Assembly (NCBI GenBank): GCA_965662565.1
Contig: CBFIHS010000021.1
Span: 1 to 34,970, forward strand
Reading direction: 5' to 3'
Length of the DNA: 34,970 nucleotides
Source: UBA5109 sp965662565
Lineage (GTDB): Bacteria; Pseudomonadota; Gammaproteobacteria; Pseudomonadales; Pseudohongiellaceae
Position 1 is the first letter of the stretch. Each line of letters opens with the position of its first letter. The notes beneath the pieces were generated by a model. The model searched no databases, was not told the origin of the DNA, and saw only the letters and a program-made list of their open reading frames with translations. Shown piece by piece: positions 1 to 9,226 of the stretch. A program made the position numbers and the translations under genes.

Positions 1-52
1 TACCGCTAATTGTAGATTAATAAATCATTATGGATGATAGTGGAATTAAATT

Positions 53-139
53 TGGTACCGGAGGCCGGACTTGAACCGGCACGCTATCACTAGCACCGGA
101 TTTTGAATCCGGCGTGTCTACCAATTTCACCACTCCGGC
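53..139 (-). tRNA. tRNA-Leu (anticodon CAA)
   Basis: Read on the minus strand, this 87-nt sequence folds as a class II tRNA. The 7-bp acceptor stem is closed by a G-U pair at position 1:72, as in E. coli tRNA-Leu(UAA). The anticodon stem is CCGGA/TCCGG around the loop TTCAAAA, giving anticodon CAA at bases 103-105, which reads UUG codons. There is a long variable arm (GCTA/TAGC) and a T-arm with GGTTCAAGTCC. The 3' CCA is encoded (53-55). A promoter lies just upstream at 172-200. Confidence 0.97.
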
Positions 140-171
140 ACATAGAGTCTGTCTGGATAGACGAGCTGCGG

Positions 172-200
172 ATTATACAGATACTCAAGCCTGATGCCTA
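172..200 (-). promoter_or_regulatory. Putative promoter of tRNA-Leu
   Basis: On the minus strand a perfect -10 box TATAAT (172-177) lies 17 bp downstream of TAGGCA (195-200), which matches the -35 consensus at 4 of 6 positions. The discriminator after the -10 begins CCGC. A GC-rich discriminator is typical of stringently controlled stable-RNA promoters. Predicted transcription would start about 25 bases before the tRNA. This is inferred from motif matches only. Confidence 0.6.
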
Positions 201-236
201 TTATTTGCTGAGTAAAAAAGGTAATCTTGCGGCCCC

Positions 237-1256
237 ATGAAACGTAGCGATTTCCATTTTGATCTCCCTGACGAGCTAATTGCTAATTATCCTGCTGAAA
301 ATCGTACGGATAGCCGCTTGCTTTGTCTGAACCGTTCTAGCGGTGAAGTTCATCATCGACAATTTACAGACTTCCCTGGTTTGCTTAAGCCTAACGATTT
401 ACTGGTATTTAATAATACTCGGGTAATTCCGGCGCGCTTGTTTGGAAAAAAAGCGACAGGTGGGCATGTTGAAGTTCTTCTAGAAAGAGTCATGCAGGAC
501 AATCATATATTAGCTCAACTTAGGGTGAGTAAATCACCTAAGCCTGGAACAACTATTACTTTTAAAGAGGACGTCGAAGCAGAAGTCATAGGCAGGCAAG
601 GGCAGTTTTACATATTGGCCTTTCCATTCGAACTGAATCTGATGTCTGTGCTTGATGAGGTTGGCCACATGCCTTTACCTCCTTATATAAAGCGAGAAGA
701 TGCGGAGATAGATAAAGAGCGTTACCAAACAGTCTACAGTGAAAAGCAGGGTGCAGTAGCGGCTCCTACAGCTGGCTTACACTTTGATAATGAAATACTC
801 GATGAAATAAAAGCTTTAGGTGTTGAGACTGCTTTTGTGACTTTGCATGTTGGTGCGGGCACCTTCCAACCTGTGCGTGCAGATGAGATAGAGGAGCATC
901 AAATACATGCTGAGTATCTCGAGTTAGGGCAAGAAGTCTGTGACAAAGTTGCCGACTGTCGAGCGAAAGGAGGCAGAGTGATTGCCGTTGGAACCACAAC
1001 TGTCCGTTGTTTAGAAACGGCCAGTGCAACAGGAGAATTGAAGCCCTACAAAGGGGATACGGATATATTTATATACCCTGGTTACAACTTTAAGTGCATT
1101 GATGCACTCTTAACCAATTTCCATTTGCCTGAGTCGACCTTAATCATGTTGGTAAGTGCGCTTGCGGGCAAAGATAATATCCTCAATGCTTATAATGAGG
1201 CAGTAAAAGAAAAATATCGTTTTTTCAGCTATGGCGATGCGATGTTTATCAGCTGA
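237..1256 (+). CDS. queA: S-adenosylmethionine:tRNA ribosyltransferase-isomerase QueA
   Basis: QueA transfers and rearranges the ribosyl moiety of SAM onto 7-aminomethyl-7-deazaguanine in tRNA, giving epoxyqueuosine at wobble position 34. The 339-aa protein has the usual family length and recognisable family segments: the N-terminal FHFDLPDELIANYPAE, LLVFNNTRVIPARL around residue 60, the APTAGLHFD motif near 175, and a C-terminal LLTNFHLPESTLIMLV block. The ATG at 237 fits the family N-terminus. The gene usually heads a queA-tgt-yajC-secDF cluster. Here its next partner, tgt, lies 2.7 kb away behind pyk and mdh. Its stop codon is only 3 bases from the stop of the convergent pyk. Confidence 0.97.
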   Translation: MKRSDFHFDLPDELIANYPAENRTDSRLLCLNRSSGEVHHRQFTDFPGLLKPNDLLVFNNTRVIPARLFGKKATGGHVEVLLERVMQDNHILAQLRVSKSPKPGTTITFKEDVEAEVIGRQGQFYILAFPFELNLMSVLDEVGHMPLPPYIKREDAEIDKERYQTVYSEKQGAVAAPTAGLHFDNEILDEIKALGVETAFVTLHVGAGTFQPVRADEIEEHQIHAEYLELGQEVCDKVADCRAKGGRVIAVGTTTVRCLETASATGELKPYKGDTDIFIYPGYNFKCIDALLTNFHLPESTLIMLVSALAGKDNILNAYNEAVKEKYRFFSYGDAMFIS

Positions 1257-1259
1257 AAA

Positions 1260-2672
1260 TTAGGGTAAATAGCGAATCTGAATGCCGACACTATCCTGAT
1301 CAAGTAAGAGATCAGAAATCACCACGACTTTATCATTGCTTACAAAGCCTGCTTTATCTTTTAGTTCACTAAAAGCTCGACGCAGGGTTTCTTCCGGGTC
1401 ATCACTAAACTCAATTTTAAATGGGTAAAGGTAGCGGTTAAGCGTCATTAAGCGTCTTGTCGTACCAATATTCGTGAAAGCGAATATAGGTGAAGCTTCC
1501 GGATGACAGTTGGTTACATAATTAGCCATGATGCCGTGTCGAGTCACTACGACGATGCCTTTTGCTTCGAGATTAGTCGCTAACTCAACCGCGGTAGCCG
1601 CTAAGTGTTCCTTGTCGGATGATTTAATAAGATCATCAGTCAGTTTCAGTCCCGGTTGGCTTTCCGTTGCTCGTGCAATTGCATCCAGTTGCTTAACACA
1701 ACGGATAGGGTGCTTACCGATAGTCGTCTCACCAGAGAGCATAATGGCATCTGCACCTTCATAGACGGCATTCGCCACATCGGTCACTTCTGCACGAGTT
1801 GGAATTGGGTTTTCAATCATGGACTCTAATAAGTGAGTCGCAACAATGACACGTTTTCCGTATTGAGCGCACAAGCGAATAATTTGGCGTTGTACTTTGG
1901 GTAAATCTGCGAGATCAATTTCTACGCCTAAATCGCCTCGCGCAACCATGATGCCATCAGAGACCTGTATTATTTCTTCGAGATTTTTAACGCCTTGTTG
2001 GTCTTCTATTTTGGCAAGAATTTTTATCGTAGCTAACTTATCCGGAAAGTTATCTTCAATGAGCTTTCTTAATTCAAGGACATCAGCGGCCTCACGCACA
2101 AATGACAAAGCGATGTAGTCGAGTTCATGAGTCAGGGCATAGAGTATGTCTTCTCGATCTTTAGCTGTGATCGCAGGTAGGTTAACTCGAATGCCGGGTA
2201 AGTTGACGTGTTTTTTGCTGCCTAGTTTGCCGCCATCAAGAATTTTGCAACGTAAGACGGGATTGTTTTTTTCCAGTACTTGCAGGTTAATCAAGCCATT
2301 ATCAACAGTGATTTTATCGCCAACATTCACAGCATCAATCAATTCATCATAGTTTATACGAATTGAAGACTCTTCGACATCAACACCGTCCCGTACTGTA
2401 ATGGAAATCTCGTCACCAGCTTTGAGGTCTAAGTCACTTTCCAACACTCCGGTTCGAATCTCGGGTCCTTGAGTGTCTAATAAAATTCCGACTGGAAAAG
2501 CAGTGTGTTTATTGAGTTCGACAATGTGTCCGATCATGCGGTCGACCCATTTATGAGGTGCATGTGACATATTTAGTCGGATGATATCCATACCAGCATC
2601 ATGCATTTCCTTGAGGGTTTCGTAGTTGCTGGTGGCGGGGCCTAGGGTACAGATTATTTTGGTTTTGCGCAT
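1260..2672 (-). CDS. pyk: Pyruvate kinase
   Basis: This enzyme catalyses the final glycolytic step, phosphoenolpyruvate plus ADP to pyruvate plus ATP. The 470-aa length equals that of E. coli PykF. Visible signatures are the N-terminal KTKIICTLGPATSN, the RLNMSHA segment, the active-site block IKILAKIEDQQGVKNLEEI with the catalytic lysine, the metal-binding DGIMVARGDLGVEI, and the ATHLLESMI and TRAEVTDVANAV helices, followed by the C-terminal regulatory domain. It is transcribed towards queA with a 3-bp gap and no obvious terminator between them. It diverges from mdh across 248 bases. I cannot tell whether it is regulated like PykF or PykA. Confidence 0.97.
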   Translation of the reverse strand: MRKTKIICTLGPATSNYETLKEMHDAGMDIIRLNMSHAPHKWVDRMIGHIVELNKHTAFPVGILLDTQGPEIRTGVLESDLDLKAGDEISITVRDGVDVEESSIRINYDELIDAVNVGDKITVDNGLINLQVLEKNNPVLRCKILDGGKLGSKKHVNLPGIRVNLPAITAKDREDILYALTHELDYIALSFVREAADVLELRKLIEDNFPDKLATIKILAKIEDQQGVKNLEEIIQVSDGIMVARGDLGVEIDLADLPKVQRQIIRLCAQYGKRVIVATHLLESMIENPIPTRAEVTDVANAVYEGADAIMLSGETTIGKHPIRCVKQLDAIARATESQPGLKLTDDLIKSSDKEHLAATAVELATNLEAKGIVVVTRHGIMANYVTNCHPEASPIFAFTNIGTTRRLMTLNRYLYPFKIEFSDDPEETLRRAFSELKDKAGFVSNDKVVVISDLLLDQDSVGIQIRYLP

Positions 2673-2806
2673 TTACGTCCGTTACTGAAGATAGTAGGTG
2701 AAACACAATATCTAAGGAAAGTTACCTTGTCGATTCTAGCAAACATTGGAAGCGCTAGACAGTGTTTGAGCAGCTTATTCTGGATACTGCCGATCCTTAG
2801 AAAGTC

Positions 2807-2815
2807 TGATATAAT
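2807..2815 (+). promoter_or_regulatory. Extended -10 promoter element for mdh
   Basis: The sequence TGATATAAT is a perfect extended -10 (TGnTATAAT) about 105 bases upstream of the mdh ATG. No good -35 hexamer is present 16-18 bp upstream, which fits an extended -10 promoter. The transcribed leader would contain a small CGCC-GTTA-GGCG hairpin and, just before the ribosome binding site, three copies of AACACA (2887-2904). The leader is otherwise featureless. Confidence 0.5.
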
Positions 2816-2920
2816 CGCGCGCTGACGCCGTTAGGCGATTGTTTGCCGGCTCTATATTTACTATTAATATCCATTTATTAATCAATAACACAAACACAAA
2901 CACAATAGGGATCAAAATCA

Positions 2921-3898
2921 ATGAAATCACCTGTTAGGGTTGCAGTCACTGGTGCTGCAGGACAAATTAGTTATTCACTTTTATTCAGAATCGCATCAGG
3001 CGCTATGCTAGGCCCAGATCAGCCGGTCATCCTTCAGCTACTAGAAATCACTCCTGCTTTGGAGGCCTTGAAAGGCACTGCGATGGAAATCGATGACTGC
3101 GCATTTCCTTTAGTACAGGGCATTGTCCAGTCGGATGATCCGAACGTTGCTTTTAAAGATGCGGATTATTGCTTGTTAGTAGGTGCGCGACCACGTGGGC
3201 CAGGCATGGAGCGTAAAGACTTGCTTGAAGCTAATGCTGCAATCTTCTCGGTTCAAGGTAAAGCCATTAATGATGTTGCGAGCCGTGATGTTAAAGTTAT
3301 CGTTGTAGGTAATCCTGCTAATACCAACGCACTAATTGCTTCTAAAAATGCGCCTGATTTAGATCCAGGTCAATTCACAGCTATGACTCGCCTTGACCAT
3401 AACAGAGCTATGGCTCAGTTAGCTGAAAAGACTGGTAAGCACAGCTCTGATGTGGAGAGTGTCATTATCTGGGGTAACCACAGTGCCACCCAATACCCAG
3501 ACATTCATCACTGCACAATAGACGGTAAAGCGGCGACTGAGCTAGTTGATCAAGACTGGTTTGTAAATGACTTTATTCCGACTGTACAACAACGTGGTGC
3601 GGCAATTATTAAAGCCCGAGGCCTATCCAGTGCGGCCTCTGCAGCAAATGCAGCAATTGAGCATATGCGCGATTGGGCTTTAGGTACAAATGGCCAAATC
3701 GTTAGTATGGGCATTCCAAGTGATGGCAGTTACGGCATCCAAGAAGGCTTAATGTATTCATTCCCAGTCACTTGTGAGAATGGTAAGTACACTATTGTTG
3801 AAGGTTTGGAAGTTAATGATTTCAGCAGAGACTTAATGCAAAAAACTGAGCAAGAGTTAAGCGAAGAAAGAGATGGCGTTAGTCATTTATTTCCTTAA
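2921..3898 (+). CDS. mdh: Malate dehydrogenase (NAD-dependent, type 2)
   Basis: It oxidises malate to oxaloacetate with NAD in the TCA cycle. The 325-aa protein belongs to the longer group related to cytosolic eukaryotic MDH (type 2), not to the 312-aa E. coli type. Visible parts are the Rossmann motif VTGAAGQISYSLL (residues 9-21), the mobile-loop substrate-binding RPRGPGMERKDLL, the VVGNPANTNA segment, the MTRLDHNRA block, and the catalytic histidine in IIWGNHSATQYPD. A GGGA ribosome binding site lies 9 bases before the ATG. The gene has its own promoter candidate upstream and a strong terminator just after it, so it is probably monocistronic. It sits where queA would normally adjoin tgt. 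Confidence 0.96.
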   Translation: MKSPVRVAVTGAAGQISYSLLFRIASGAMLGPDQPVILQLLEITPALEALKGTAMEIDDCAFPLVQGIVQSDDPNVAFKDADYCLLVGARPRGPGMERKDLLEANAAIFSVQGKAINDVASRDVKVIVVGNPANTNALIASKNAPDLDPGQFTAMTRLDHNRAMAQLAEKTGKHSSDVESVIIWGNHSATQYPDIHHCTIDGKAATELVDQDWFVNDFIPTVQQRGAAIIKARGLSSAASAANAAIEHMRDWALGTNGQIVSMGIPSDGSYGIQEGLMYSFPVTCENGKYTIVEGLEVNDFSRDLMQKTEQELSEERDGVSHLFP

Positions 3899-3933
3899 TT
3901 AACAGAAGTTTGGTTTTAGAGTAAATAAAACCT

Positions 3934-3965
3934 AAAAAAGGAAGTGTTCTCACTTCCTTTTTTTT
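3934..3965 (+). terminator. Rho-independent terminator after mdh
   Basis: A 13-bp perfect stem (3934-3946 pairing with 3951-3963) closes a TTCT tetraloop and runs into eight consecutive T (3958-3965). The A-run on the left arm pairs with the T-run, so the structure could also act on the minus strand, although no minus-strand gene needs it here. It separates mdh from tgt, whose TTG start lies 18 bases further on. Confidence 0.93.
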
Positions 3966-3983
3966 ATATTTGGAAACCAGAAA

Positions 3984-5096
3984 TTGGAATTTAAAATTTC
4001 TACAAAAGATGGTGCGGCCAGAAGAGGCGCATTATGCTTTCCTCGGGGTGAAGTGCAAACTCCGGCTTTTATGCCGGTAGGTACTTATGGTTCGGTAAAA
4101 GGAATGCTTCCTTCTCAGATAGCGGATACGGGGGCAGAAATTTTACTTGGTAATACCTTTCACTTGATGCTTAGGCCGGGAACGTCAATTATTAAGCAGC
4201 ATGGTGACTTGCACGATTTTATGTGCTGGGATAAACCAATACTAACCGATTCCGGCGGATTTCAAGTCTTTAGCCTCGGTGACTTGCGCAAGATTTCTGA
4301 AGAAGGAGTGGAGTTTCGATCTCCGATAGATGGCGATAAGGTTTTTCTAAGCCCTGAAAAAGCCATTGAAGTTCAGCGTGATCTTGGCTCGGATATCGTT
4401 ATGGCTTTTGATGAGTGCACACCGTATCCAGCCACAGAAACCGAGGCTCGGACATCAATGGAGCTCTCAATGAGATGGGCAGGGCGTTGTAAGAAGGCAC
4501 ATGCTGATAGTTCAGCGGCATTGTTTGGTATCGTCCAAGGCGGAATGTATGCAGGTTTGCGGCAAGAATCTTTGTCGGCACTTGTTGATATTGGTTTTGA
4601 TGGTTATGCACTCGGTGGATTATCGGTTGGTGAGCCAAAGGAAGAAATGATGCAGGTATTGGATGCAATTGCCGCAGACATGCCAGCAGAAAAACCGCGT
4701 TATTTAATGGGTGTTGGAACTCCTTCGGATTTGGTCGAGGCCGTGACAAGAGGCATTGATATGTTTGATTGTGTCATGCCTACTCGTAATGCAAGGAACT
4801 CCCATATCTTTACTTCTAGGGGGGTATTAAAACTTAGAAATGCTCGATTTAAAGACGATTTGGCGCCACTTGATGAAAATTGTGACTGTTACACTTGTAA
4901 AAACTTTTCTCGGTCTTATTTACATCATATGGATAAATGCAAAGAAATGTTGGGTGCGCAGTTGAATACCATCCATAATTTGCATTATTACCAAAGCCTA
5001 ATGAAGGATTTGCGAAGCGCCATAGAACAAGGTAAATTGGCCGCCTTTAGAAAGAACTTCTATGAGGCTCAAGCTCTAACAGAACCAAATTTATAA
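3984..5096 (+). CDS. tgt: Queuine/preQ1 tRNA-ribosyltransferase Tgt
   Basis: Tgt exchanges guanine-34 of tRNAs with GUN anticodons for preQ1, the step before QueA. The 370-aa protein matches the family throughout: MPVGTYGSVKGM, LGNTFHL, the DSGGFQVFSL block with the acid/base Asp89, GGLSVGEP, and GIDMFDCVMPTRNAR containing the nucleophile Asp262. The zinc site is Cys300, Cys302, Cys305 and His331 (CDCYTC ... TIHN). The start is taken as the TTG at 3984, because it gives an N-terminus (MEFKISTKDGAARRG) that aligns with other Tgt proteins and no upstream ATG fits. It begins 18 bases after the mdh terminator and is followed after 39 bases by yajC. Confidence 0.96.
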   Translation: MEFKISTKDGAARRGALCFPRGEVQTPAFMPVGTYGSVKGMLPSQIADTGAEILLGNTFHLMLRPGTSIIKQHGDLHDFMCWDKPILTDSGGFQVFSLGDLRKISEEGVEFRSPIDGDKVFLSPEKAIEVQRDLGSDIVMAFDECTPYPATETEARTSMELSMRWAGRCKKAHADSSAALFGIVQGGMYAGLRQESLSALVDIGFDGYALGGLSVGEPKEEMMQVLDAIAADMPAEKPRYLMGVGTPSDLVEAVTRGIDMFDCVMPTRNARNSHIFTSRGVLKLRNARFKDDLAPLDENCDCYTCKNFSRSYLHHMDKCKEMLGAQLNTIHNLHYYQSLMKDLRSAIEQGKLAAFRKNFYEAQALTEPNL

Positions 5097-5135
5097 GCAC
5101 TATTCATTCTACTTAAACTTAAGGCACACTTAATT

Positions 5136-5480
5136 ATGGATTTTTTTATTAAATCTGCTTATGCGCAGACAGCTTCAGGTTCAGCTCAACAAAGCCCTTG
5201 GACAACATTTATATTCCTGGGCGGCTTTATTATTATCTTTTACTTTATGTTGATTCGTCCGCAATCCAAAAGAGCAAAAGAACATAAGGCATTATTGGAG
5301 TCAGTTGCTAAAGGTGATGAGGTAATGAGCGCCGGGGGTATCCTTGGTAAAGTGACTGGAGTTGATGAGCAATATGTCACTGTCGTTGTCGCTGAAAATG
5401 TTGAACTGAAAATGCAAAAGTCTTCAGTTTCTGCAGTCTTACCAAAAGGCACGATCAAATCTATCGAGCAGTCTAAGTAA
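5136..5480 (+). CDS. yajC: Sec translocase accessory protein YajC
   Basis: YajC is a small inner-membrane protein that associates with SecDF and the SecYEG channel. The 114-aa sequence has the family pattern: a short hydrophilic N-terminus, one membrane segment (about residues 24-41, TFIFLGGFIIIFYFMLIRPQ), and then the conserved cytoplasmic domain RPQSKRAKEHKALLESVAKGDEVMSAGG with GKV and VELKMQKSSV. It lies between tgt and secD, its standard place. Confidence 0.96.
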   Translation: MDFFIKSAYAQTASGSAQQSPWTTFIFLGGFIIIFYFMLIRPQSKRAKEHKALLESVAKGDEVMSAGGILGKVTGVDEQYVTVVVAENVELKMQKSSVSAVLPKGTIKSIEQSK

Positions 5481-5514
5481 TAATCAGCAAAGATAAGGCT
5501 ATTGGTTCCTTCCT

Positions 5515-7395
5515 ATGTTAAATAAATATCCTCTTTGGAAAAATCTACTGATAGCCTTTGTTGTTGTTTTATCAGTTTTATATGCGGCTCCAAATTTTTA
5601 TCCACCAGATTCAGCTATACAAATTTCACATGAAAGTGGAATTGTAGATCAAAGTACTCTTGATACTGCGACTACTGCCCTAGCAATTGATGGGATTCAA
5701 TTTACAACAGCTGATTTGGAAAATGGCTCTGGTTTGATCCGTTTGCAGGATTCTAACGACCAACGTCGTGCTCAAGAACTTATTCAATACTCTTTGCCTG
5801 AAGAATATTTAGTCGCTCAAAATATGGCGGCAAATACACCCAAATTATTACGTGCTTTTGGTGCGGGGCCAATGAGTTATGGCTTGGATTTGAGTGGTGG
5901 GGTTCACTTCTTGATGGAGGTGGATATGAAGCAGGCTGTTGAAAACCAACTTACGGATTCAATTGCTCTGATAAGACGCTTGCTACGAGAAGAACGTTTG
6001 CGTTATCGACCACCGATAGAAGTGGATGACACTAACCGAATTGTTATACGGTTTTTAGATTCAGAAACCCGTAGTGAAGCGAATAGTTTAATCAAAGATG
6101 AGTTTCCAGATTATGTGACTCGAACAGAGCAAGTAGGAAATGATTTTGTTCTTTATTACACACCAACAGAAGCTAGCATATTGCTTCTTCAGGATTATGC
6201 TCTGCAACAAAACCTTTCAACCTTACGTACCCGAGTTGATGCTTTAGGTGTTAAAGAACCAAAAGTACAGAGAATGGGAGCCGATAGGATTATTGTTGAG
6301 CTGCCGGGAATTCAGGACACAACCCGAGCCAAAGATAATATTTCTACTGTTGCTACTTTGCGTTTTCATCTAGTTGCTGAAGCGGATGCAGCTCCAGGAA
6401 CTACTGAGGACTTTCTTTATGAAGGCTTACCTTTAACGCTTGAAAGTGATGTGATTGTTAGTGGAGACAGTGTGACTCAGGCGCAAGCTTCTTTTGATGC
6501 ACAAACCTCTCTGCCGCAAGTAAATATTACACTTGATGCTACTGGTGCGAGACAAATGAGTGAAGCTACTCGTGGCAATATCGGTCGGCGAATGGCTATT
6601 TTGTTGAGCGAAACCAAGGTGCGTACTGTTACTGAAATGCTTGATAATGGTGAAATTCAGTCAAGCTCAGAACCTTATGAAGAGGTGAGAGTTATCAGTG
6701 CGCCGGTTATTCAAGCAGCATTGGGTAGACAGTTTAGAATTACAGGCCTAGTTGGCAATGAAGCTAATGATCTAGCATTACTCATACGCTCAGGTGCGCT
6801 CGCCGCGCCAATGTACTTTCTTGAAGAAAGCACCATCGGTCCTAGCTTGGGACAAGAGAATATTAATCGAGGTGTTTTGTCAGTTGGAATCGGTTTCTCG
6901 TTGGTCTTGTTGTTTATGGTTGCGTACTACCGAGTGTTTGGATTAGTTGCCAATCTTGCATTGGCAATCAACCTGTTTTTATTGGTTGCTGTGATGTCAA
7001 TTATTGGCGCAACTCTGACCTTGCCGGGAATAGCCGGAATCGTTCTTACTGTTGGTATGGCAGTTGATGCCAACGTATTAATATTTGCGCGTATTCGTGA
7101 AGAGCTTAAAGCTGGTATGAGTGTTCAAAAAGCAATTGATGCGGGTTACGGTCGAGCCTTTGTAACTATTCTTGATGCTAACGTGACAACGCTTTTAGTC
7201 GCCATCATTCTTTACTCTATTGGTACCGGTCCAGTTAAAGGTTTTGCAGTTACGCTTTCAATCGGTATTTTGACTTCTATGTTTACAGCAATTGTTCTAA
7301 CTCGTGCTATTGTTAATTTAATTTATGGTGGCAGAAAAGTGGACTCCCTTTCCATTGGTATCAAAGTGCCACAACCTGAAAGCAATGCAGGCTAA
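5515..7395 (+). CDS. secD: Protein translocase subunit SecD
   Basis: SecD works with SecF in the inner membrane and uses the proton gradient to help pull exported proteins through SecYEG and release them in the periplasm. The 626-aa protein has an N-terminal membrane helix (about residues 9-26), the large periplasmic P1 domain starting with GLDLSGGVHFLMEVD, and about five C-terminal membrane helices (roughly 450-610). These carry the SecD motif GMAVDANVLIFARIREEL. The length is close to E. coli SecD (615 aa). It starts 34 bases after yajC and ends 15 bases before secF. Confidence 0.97.
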   Translation: MLNKYPLWKNLLIAFVVVLSVLYAAPNFYPPDSAIQISHESGIVDQSTLDTATTALAIDGIQFTTADLENGSGLIRLQDSNDQRRAQELIQYSLPEEYLVAQNMAANTPKLLRAFGAGPMSYGLDLSGGVHFLMEVDMKQAVENQLTDSIALIRRLLREERLRYRPPIEVDDTNRIVIRFLDSETRSEANSLIKDEFPDYVTRTEQVGNDFVLYYTPTEASILLLQDYALQQNLSTLRTRVDALGVKEPKVQRMGADRIIVELPGIQDTTRAKDNISTVATLRFHLVAEADAAPGTTEDFLYEGLPLTLESDVIVSGDSVTQAQASFDAQTSLPQVNITLDATGARQMSEATRGNIGRRMAILLSETKVRTVTEMLDNGEIQSSSEPYEEVRVISAPVIQAALGRQFRITGLVGNEANDLALLIRSGALAAPMYFLEESTIGPSLGQENINRGVLSVGIGFSLVLLFMVAYYRVFGLVANLALAINLFLLVAVMSIIGATLTLPGIAGIVLTVGMAVDANVLIFARIREELKAGMSVQKAIDAGYGRAFVTILDANVTTLLVAIILYSIGTGPVKGFAVTLSIGILTSMFTAIVLTRAIVNLIYGGRKVDSLSIGIKVPQPESNAG

Positions 7396-7410
7396 GCAAG
7401 GTAGAAAAAT

Positions 7411-8358
7411 ATGATTGATTTCAAGCAAACAATAAATTTTATGGGCAAGCGAAAGTTTGCAACCATTTTTTCAGCCGTGCTTTTGATCGTGTCTATTGGT
7501 TCTTTTTTCGTAAATGGTATGAAGTTCGGGCTTGATTTCACCGGCGGTACTCAAGTTGAGCTATTGTATTCAGATTCTCCAGCCCTGGAAGATATTAGGT
7601 CTACCTTAAGCCAGAATTCTTATGAAAATTACGAGGTTGTATTTTTCGGTAGTGATAAAGATGTAGTGATTCGAATCCAAGATACTCCAAGTGAAGAGCT
7701 TTTGTTGGAAGAATCGACGCAAGCTGGTGATAGAGTGTTTGAAGTCTTGCGCAATGCAAGCAATTCGAATATCGAGTTATTAAGGTCTGAGTATATTGGT
7801 GCTCAGGTTGGTGATGAGTTGAGAGAGCAGGGCGGCTTAGGAATGCTGGTGGCATTGATCATGATTATGATTTATATCTCAATGCGATTTCAGTTTAAAT
7901 TTGCTATGGGAGCCGTTGTTGCATTAGCACATGATGTCATCATCGTGCTTGGGTTTTTCTCGCTTTTCCAATTTGATTTCGATTTAACAGTGTTGGCAGC
8001 GGTACTGGCGGTAGTCGGTTATTCATTGAATGACACGATTGTAGTTTCAGATCGTATTCGCGAGAACTTTCGTTTGCTAAGAGGAACTGATTCAGTTGAA
8101 ACGATAAACATATCAATTACGCAAACTTTTAGTCGGACCATAATTACTTCCTTGACGACTTTATTGGTGCTTTTAGCTTTGCTCTTAGTTGGTGGTGAAA
8201 TGATTAATGGCTTTGCTGTTGCTTTAACAGTAGGGGTTTTGATTGGAACTTACTCGTCGATTTATGTGGCCGCTAATGTATTGTTAACAATGCACATCAG
8301 TAAAGAAGACTTGATACAAGTAAGTAAAGATGATCCTGAGTTGGACGCCTTACCTTAA
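7411..8358 (+). CDS. secF: Protein translocase subunit SecF
   Basis: SecF is the membrane partner of SecD. The 315-aa protein has a first helix at about residues 17-34, then the conserved FGLDFTGGTQVEL motif, a periplasmic domain, and five C-terminal helices with the signature VVGYSLNDTIVVSDRIREN. It is the last gene of the tgt-yajC-secD-secF cluster. The 61-base gap to the convergent uspE gene holds no convincing terminator hairpin. Confidence 0.97.
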   Translation: MIDFKQTINFMGKRKFATIFSAVLLIVSIGSFFVNGMKFGLDFTGGTQVELLYSDSPALEDIRSTLSQNSYENYEVVFFGSDKDVVIRIQDTPSEELLLEESTQAGDRVFEVLRNASNSNIELLRSEYIGAQVGDELREQGGLGMLVALIMIMIYISMRFQFKFAMGAVVALAHDVIIVLGFFSLFQFDFDLTVLAAVLAVVGYSLNDTIVVSDRIRENFRLLRGTDSVETINISITQTFSRTIITSLTTLLVLLALLLVGGEMINGFAVALTVGVLIGTYSSIYVAANVLLTMHISKEDLIQVSKDDPELDALP

Positions 8359-8419
8359 TTCTTATCTTTTTAATCAAGTGTAGTTATTTTTGAAGTGCTT
8401 ACAGTTTACTTTCTAAAGC

Positions 8420-9226
8420 TTAACTTATAGCAACCACGTCTTGAGTCACTTTACCTAATACTTTTTCTGAAGTGTTTCCACGCATAAGTGCTGCAGCGCC
8501 GGATCTGCGTAAGGTACCAACAATAACTAAATCAGCATTAATAGTTTGTGAGTAATTAGAAATAACATCGGCAGGAAGACCTTCTTCGACGTGAACCTGT
8601 TCAGTGGGCAGCCCTGTGAAACTTAAAAGCTGTTCACGGTCAGGGTAGTGCATACTGTCTTTATAAGCATTTACTGCATAGAGGTCTGCATTGTAGAGCT
8701 CAGCAGACCTTTTTCCGAACAATAAGATTTTGTCATTTAGCTCAATATATTCTTGCTTGGTCGCTTGAATGTTTATTGCACAGAGTACAGTTTTTCTGTG
8801 GCTGCTAGCACCTGGGCGAAGAATCATTACTGGACAAAAAGAGTTTCTTAATAAAAACCACTTGGAATCAGTAAACAGGTTGTGGCGAACATCAGCGGTG
8901 TAATCTGGCATCATAATGAACAGTGCATCAATGCGAGTCGCGCAGTCGAGTACCGCAGCTGCCCAATCAGTTGAGAAACAAATTTCATAATCGTAATCAG
9001 TGCCAGATTCGTCTAAACGTGAACTTAAATCATTGAGCCATTTACTGCTTTTATATAGTTTTTGATTTCTTGCTTTGAGGTCTGTGTTGTCACCATCCGC
9101 GCAAATAAAGACATACAGTTTTGGTGGAACATCACGTAGTTTAGTCATTGTAAGAGCACGCTCAAGTGCTTCATGTCTCTCATGACTAGGCTCTATAATA
9201 ACAAGTACAGTCTCTTGGTTTTCCAC
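8420..9226 (-). CDS. uspE: Tandem universal stress protein, UspE type
   Basis: The 268-aa protein contains two consecutive Usp domains. The first runs roughly over residues 5-135 (starting TVLVIIEPSHERHEAL, ending CPVMILRP). The second covers roughly residues 143-268 (KTVLCAINIQ to VVAIS) and carries a UspE-like GTLRRSGAAALMRGNTSEKVL segment where nucleotide-binding Usp proteins have their glycine-rich loop. UspE in E. coli has the same two-domain plan but is longer (316 aa). Members are cytoplasmic stress-survival proteins whose exact biochemistry is unclear. An AGGAG ribosome binding site precedes the ATG. It lies 108 bases after suhB on the same strand, across an AT-rich gap that could hold its own promoter. 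Confidence 0.85.
   Translation of the reverse strand: MENQETVLVIIEPSHERHEALERALTMTKLRDVPPKLYVFICADGDNTDLKARNQKLYKSSKWLNDLSSRLDESGTDYDYEICFSTDWAAAVLDCATRIDALFIMMPDYTADVRHNLFTDSKWFLLRNSFCPVMILRPGASSHRKTVLCAINIQATKQEYIELNDKILLFGKRSAELYNADLYAVNAYKDSMHYPDREQLLSFTGLPTEQVHVEEGLPADVISNYSQTINADLVIVGTLRRSGAAALMRGNTSEKVLGKVTQDVVAIS

Noticed and set aside
766..1029. Open frame on the minus strand inside queA
   Set aside because: It lies wholly within a conserved gene in another frame, has no family resemblance and no ribosome binding site. The same holds for the other overlapping frames, for example inside pyk, tgt, secF, iscS, guaB and guaA.
8359..8419. Bidirectional terminator between secF and uspE
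   Set aside because: The gap is AT-rich, but I could not find a stable stem followed by a T-run.
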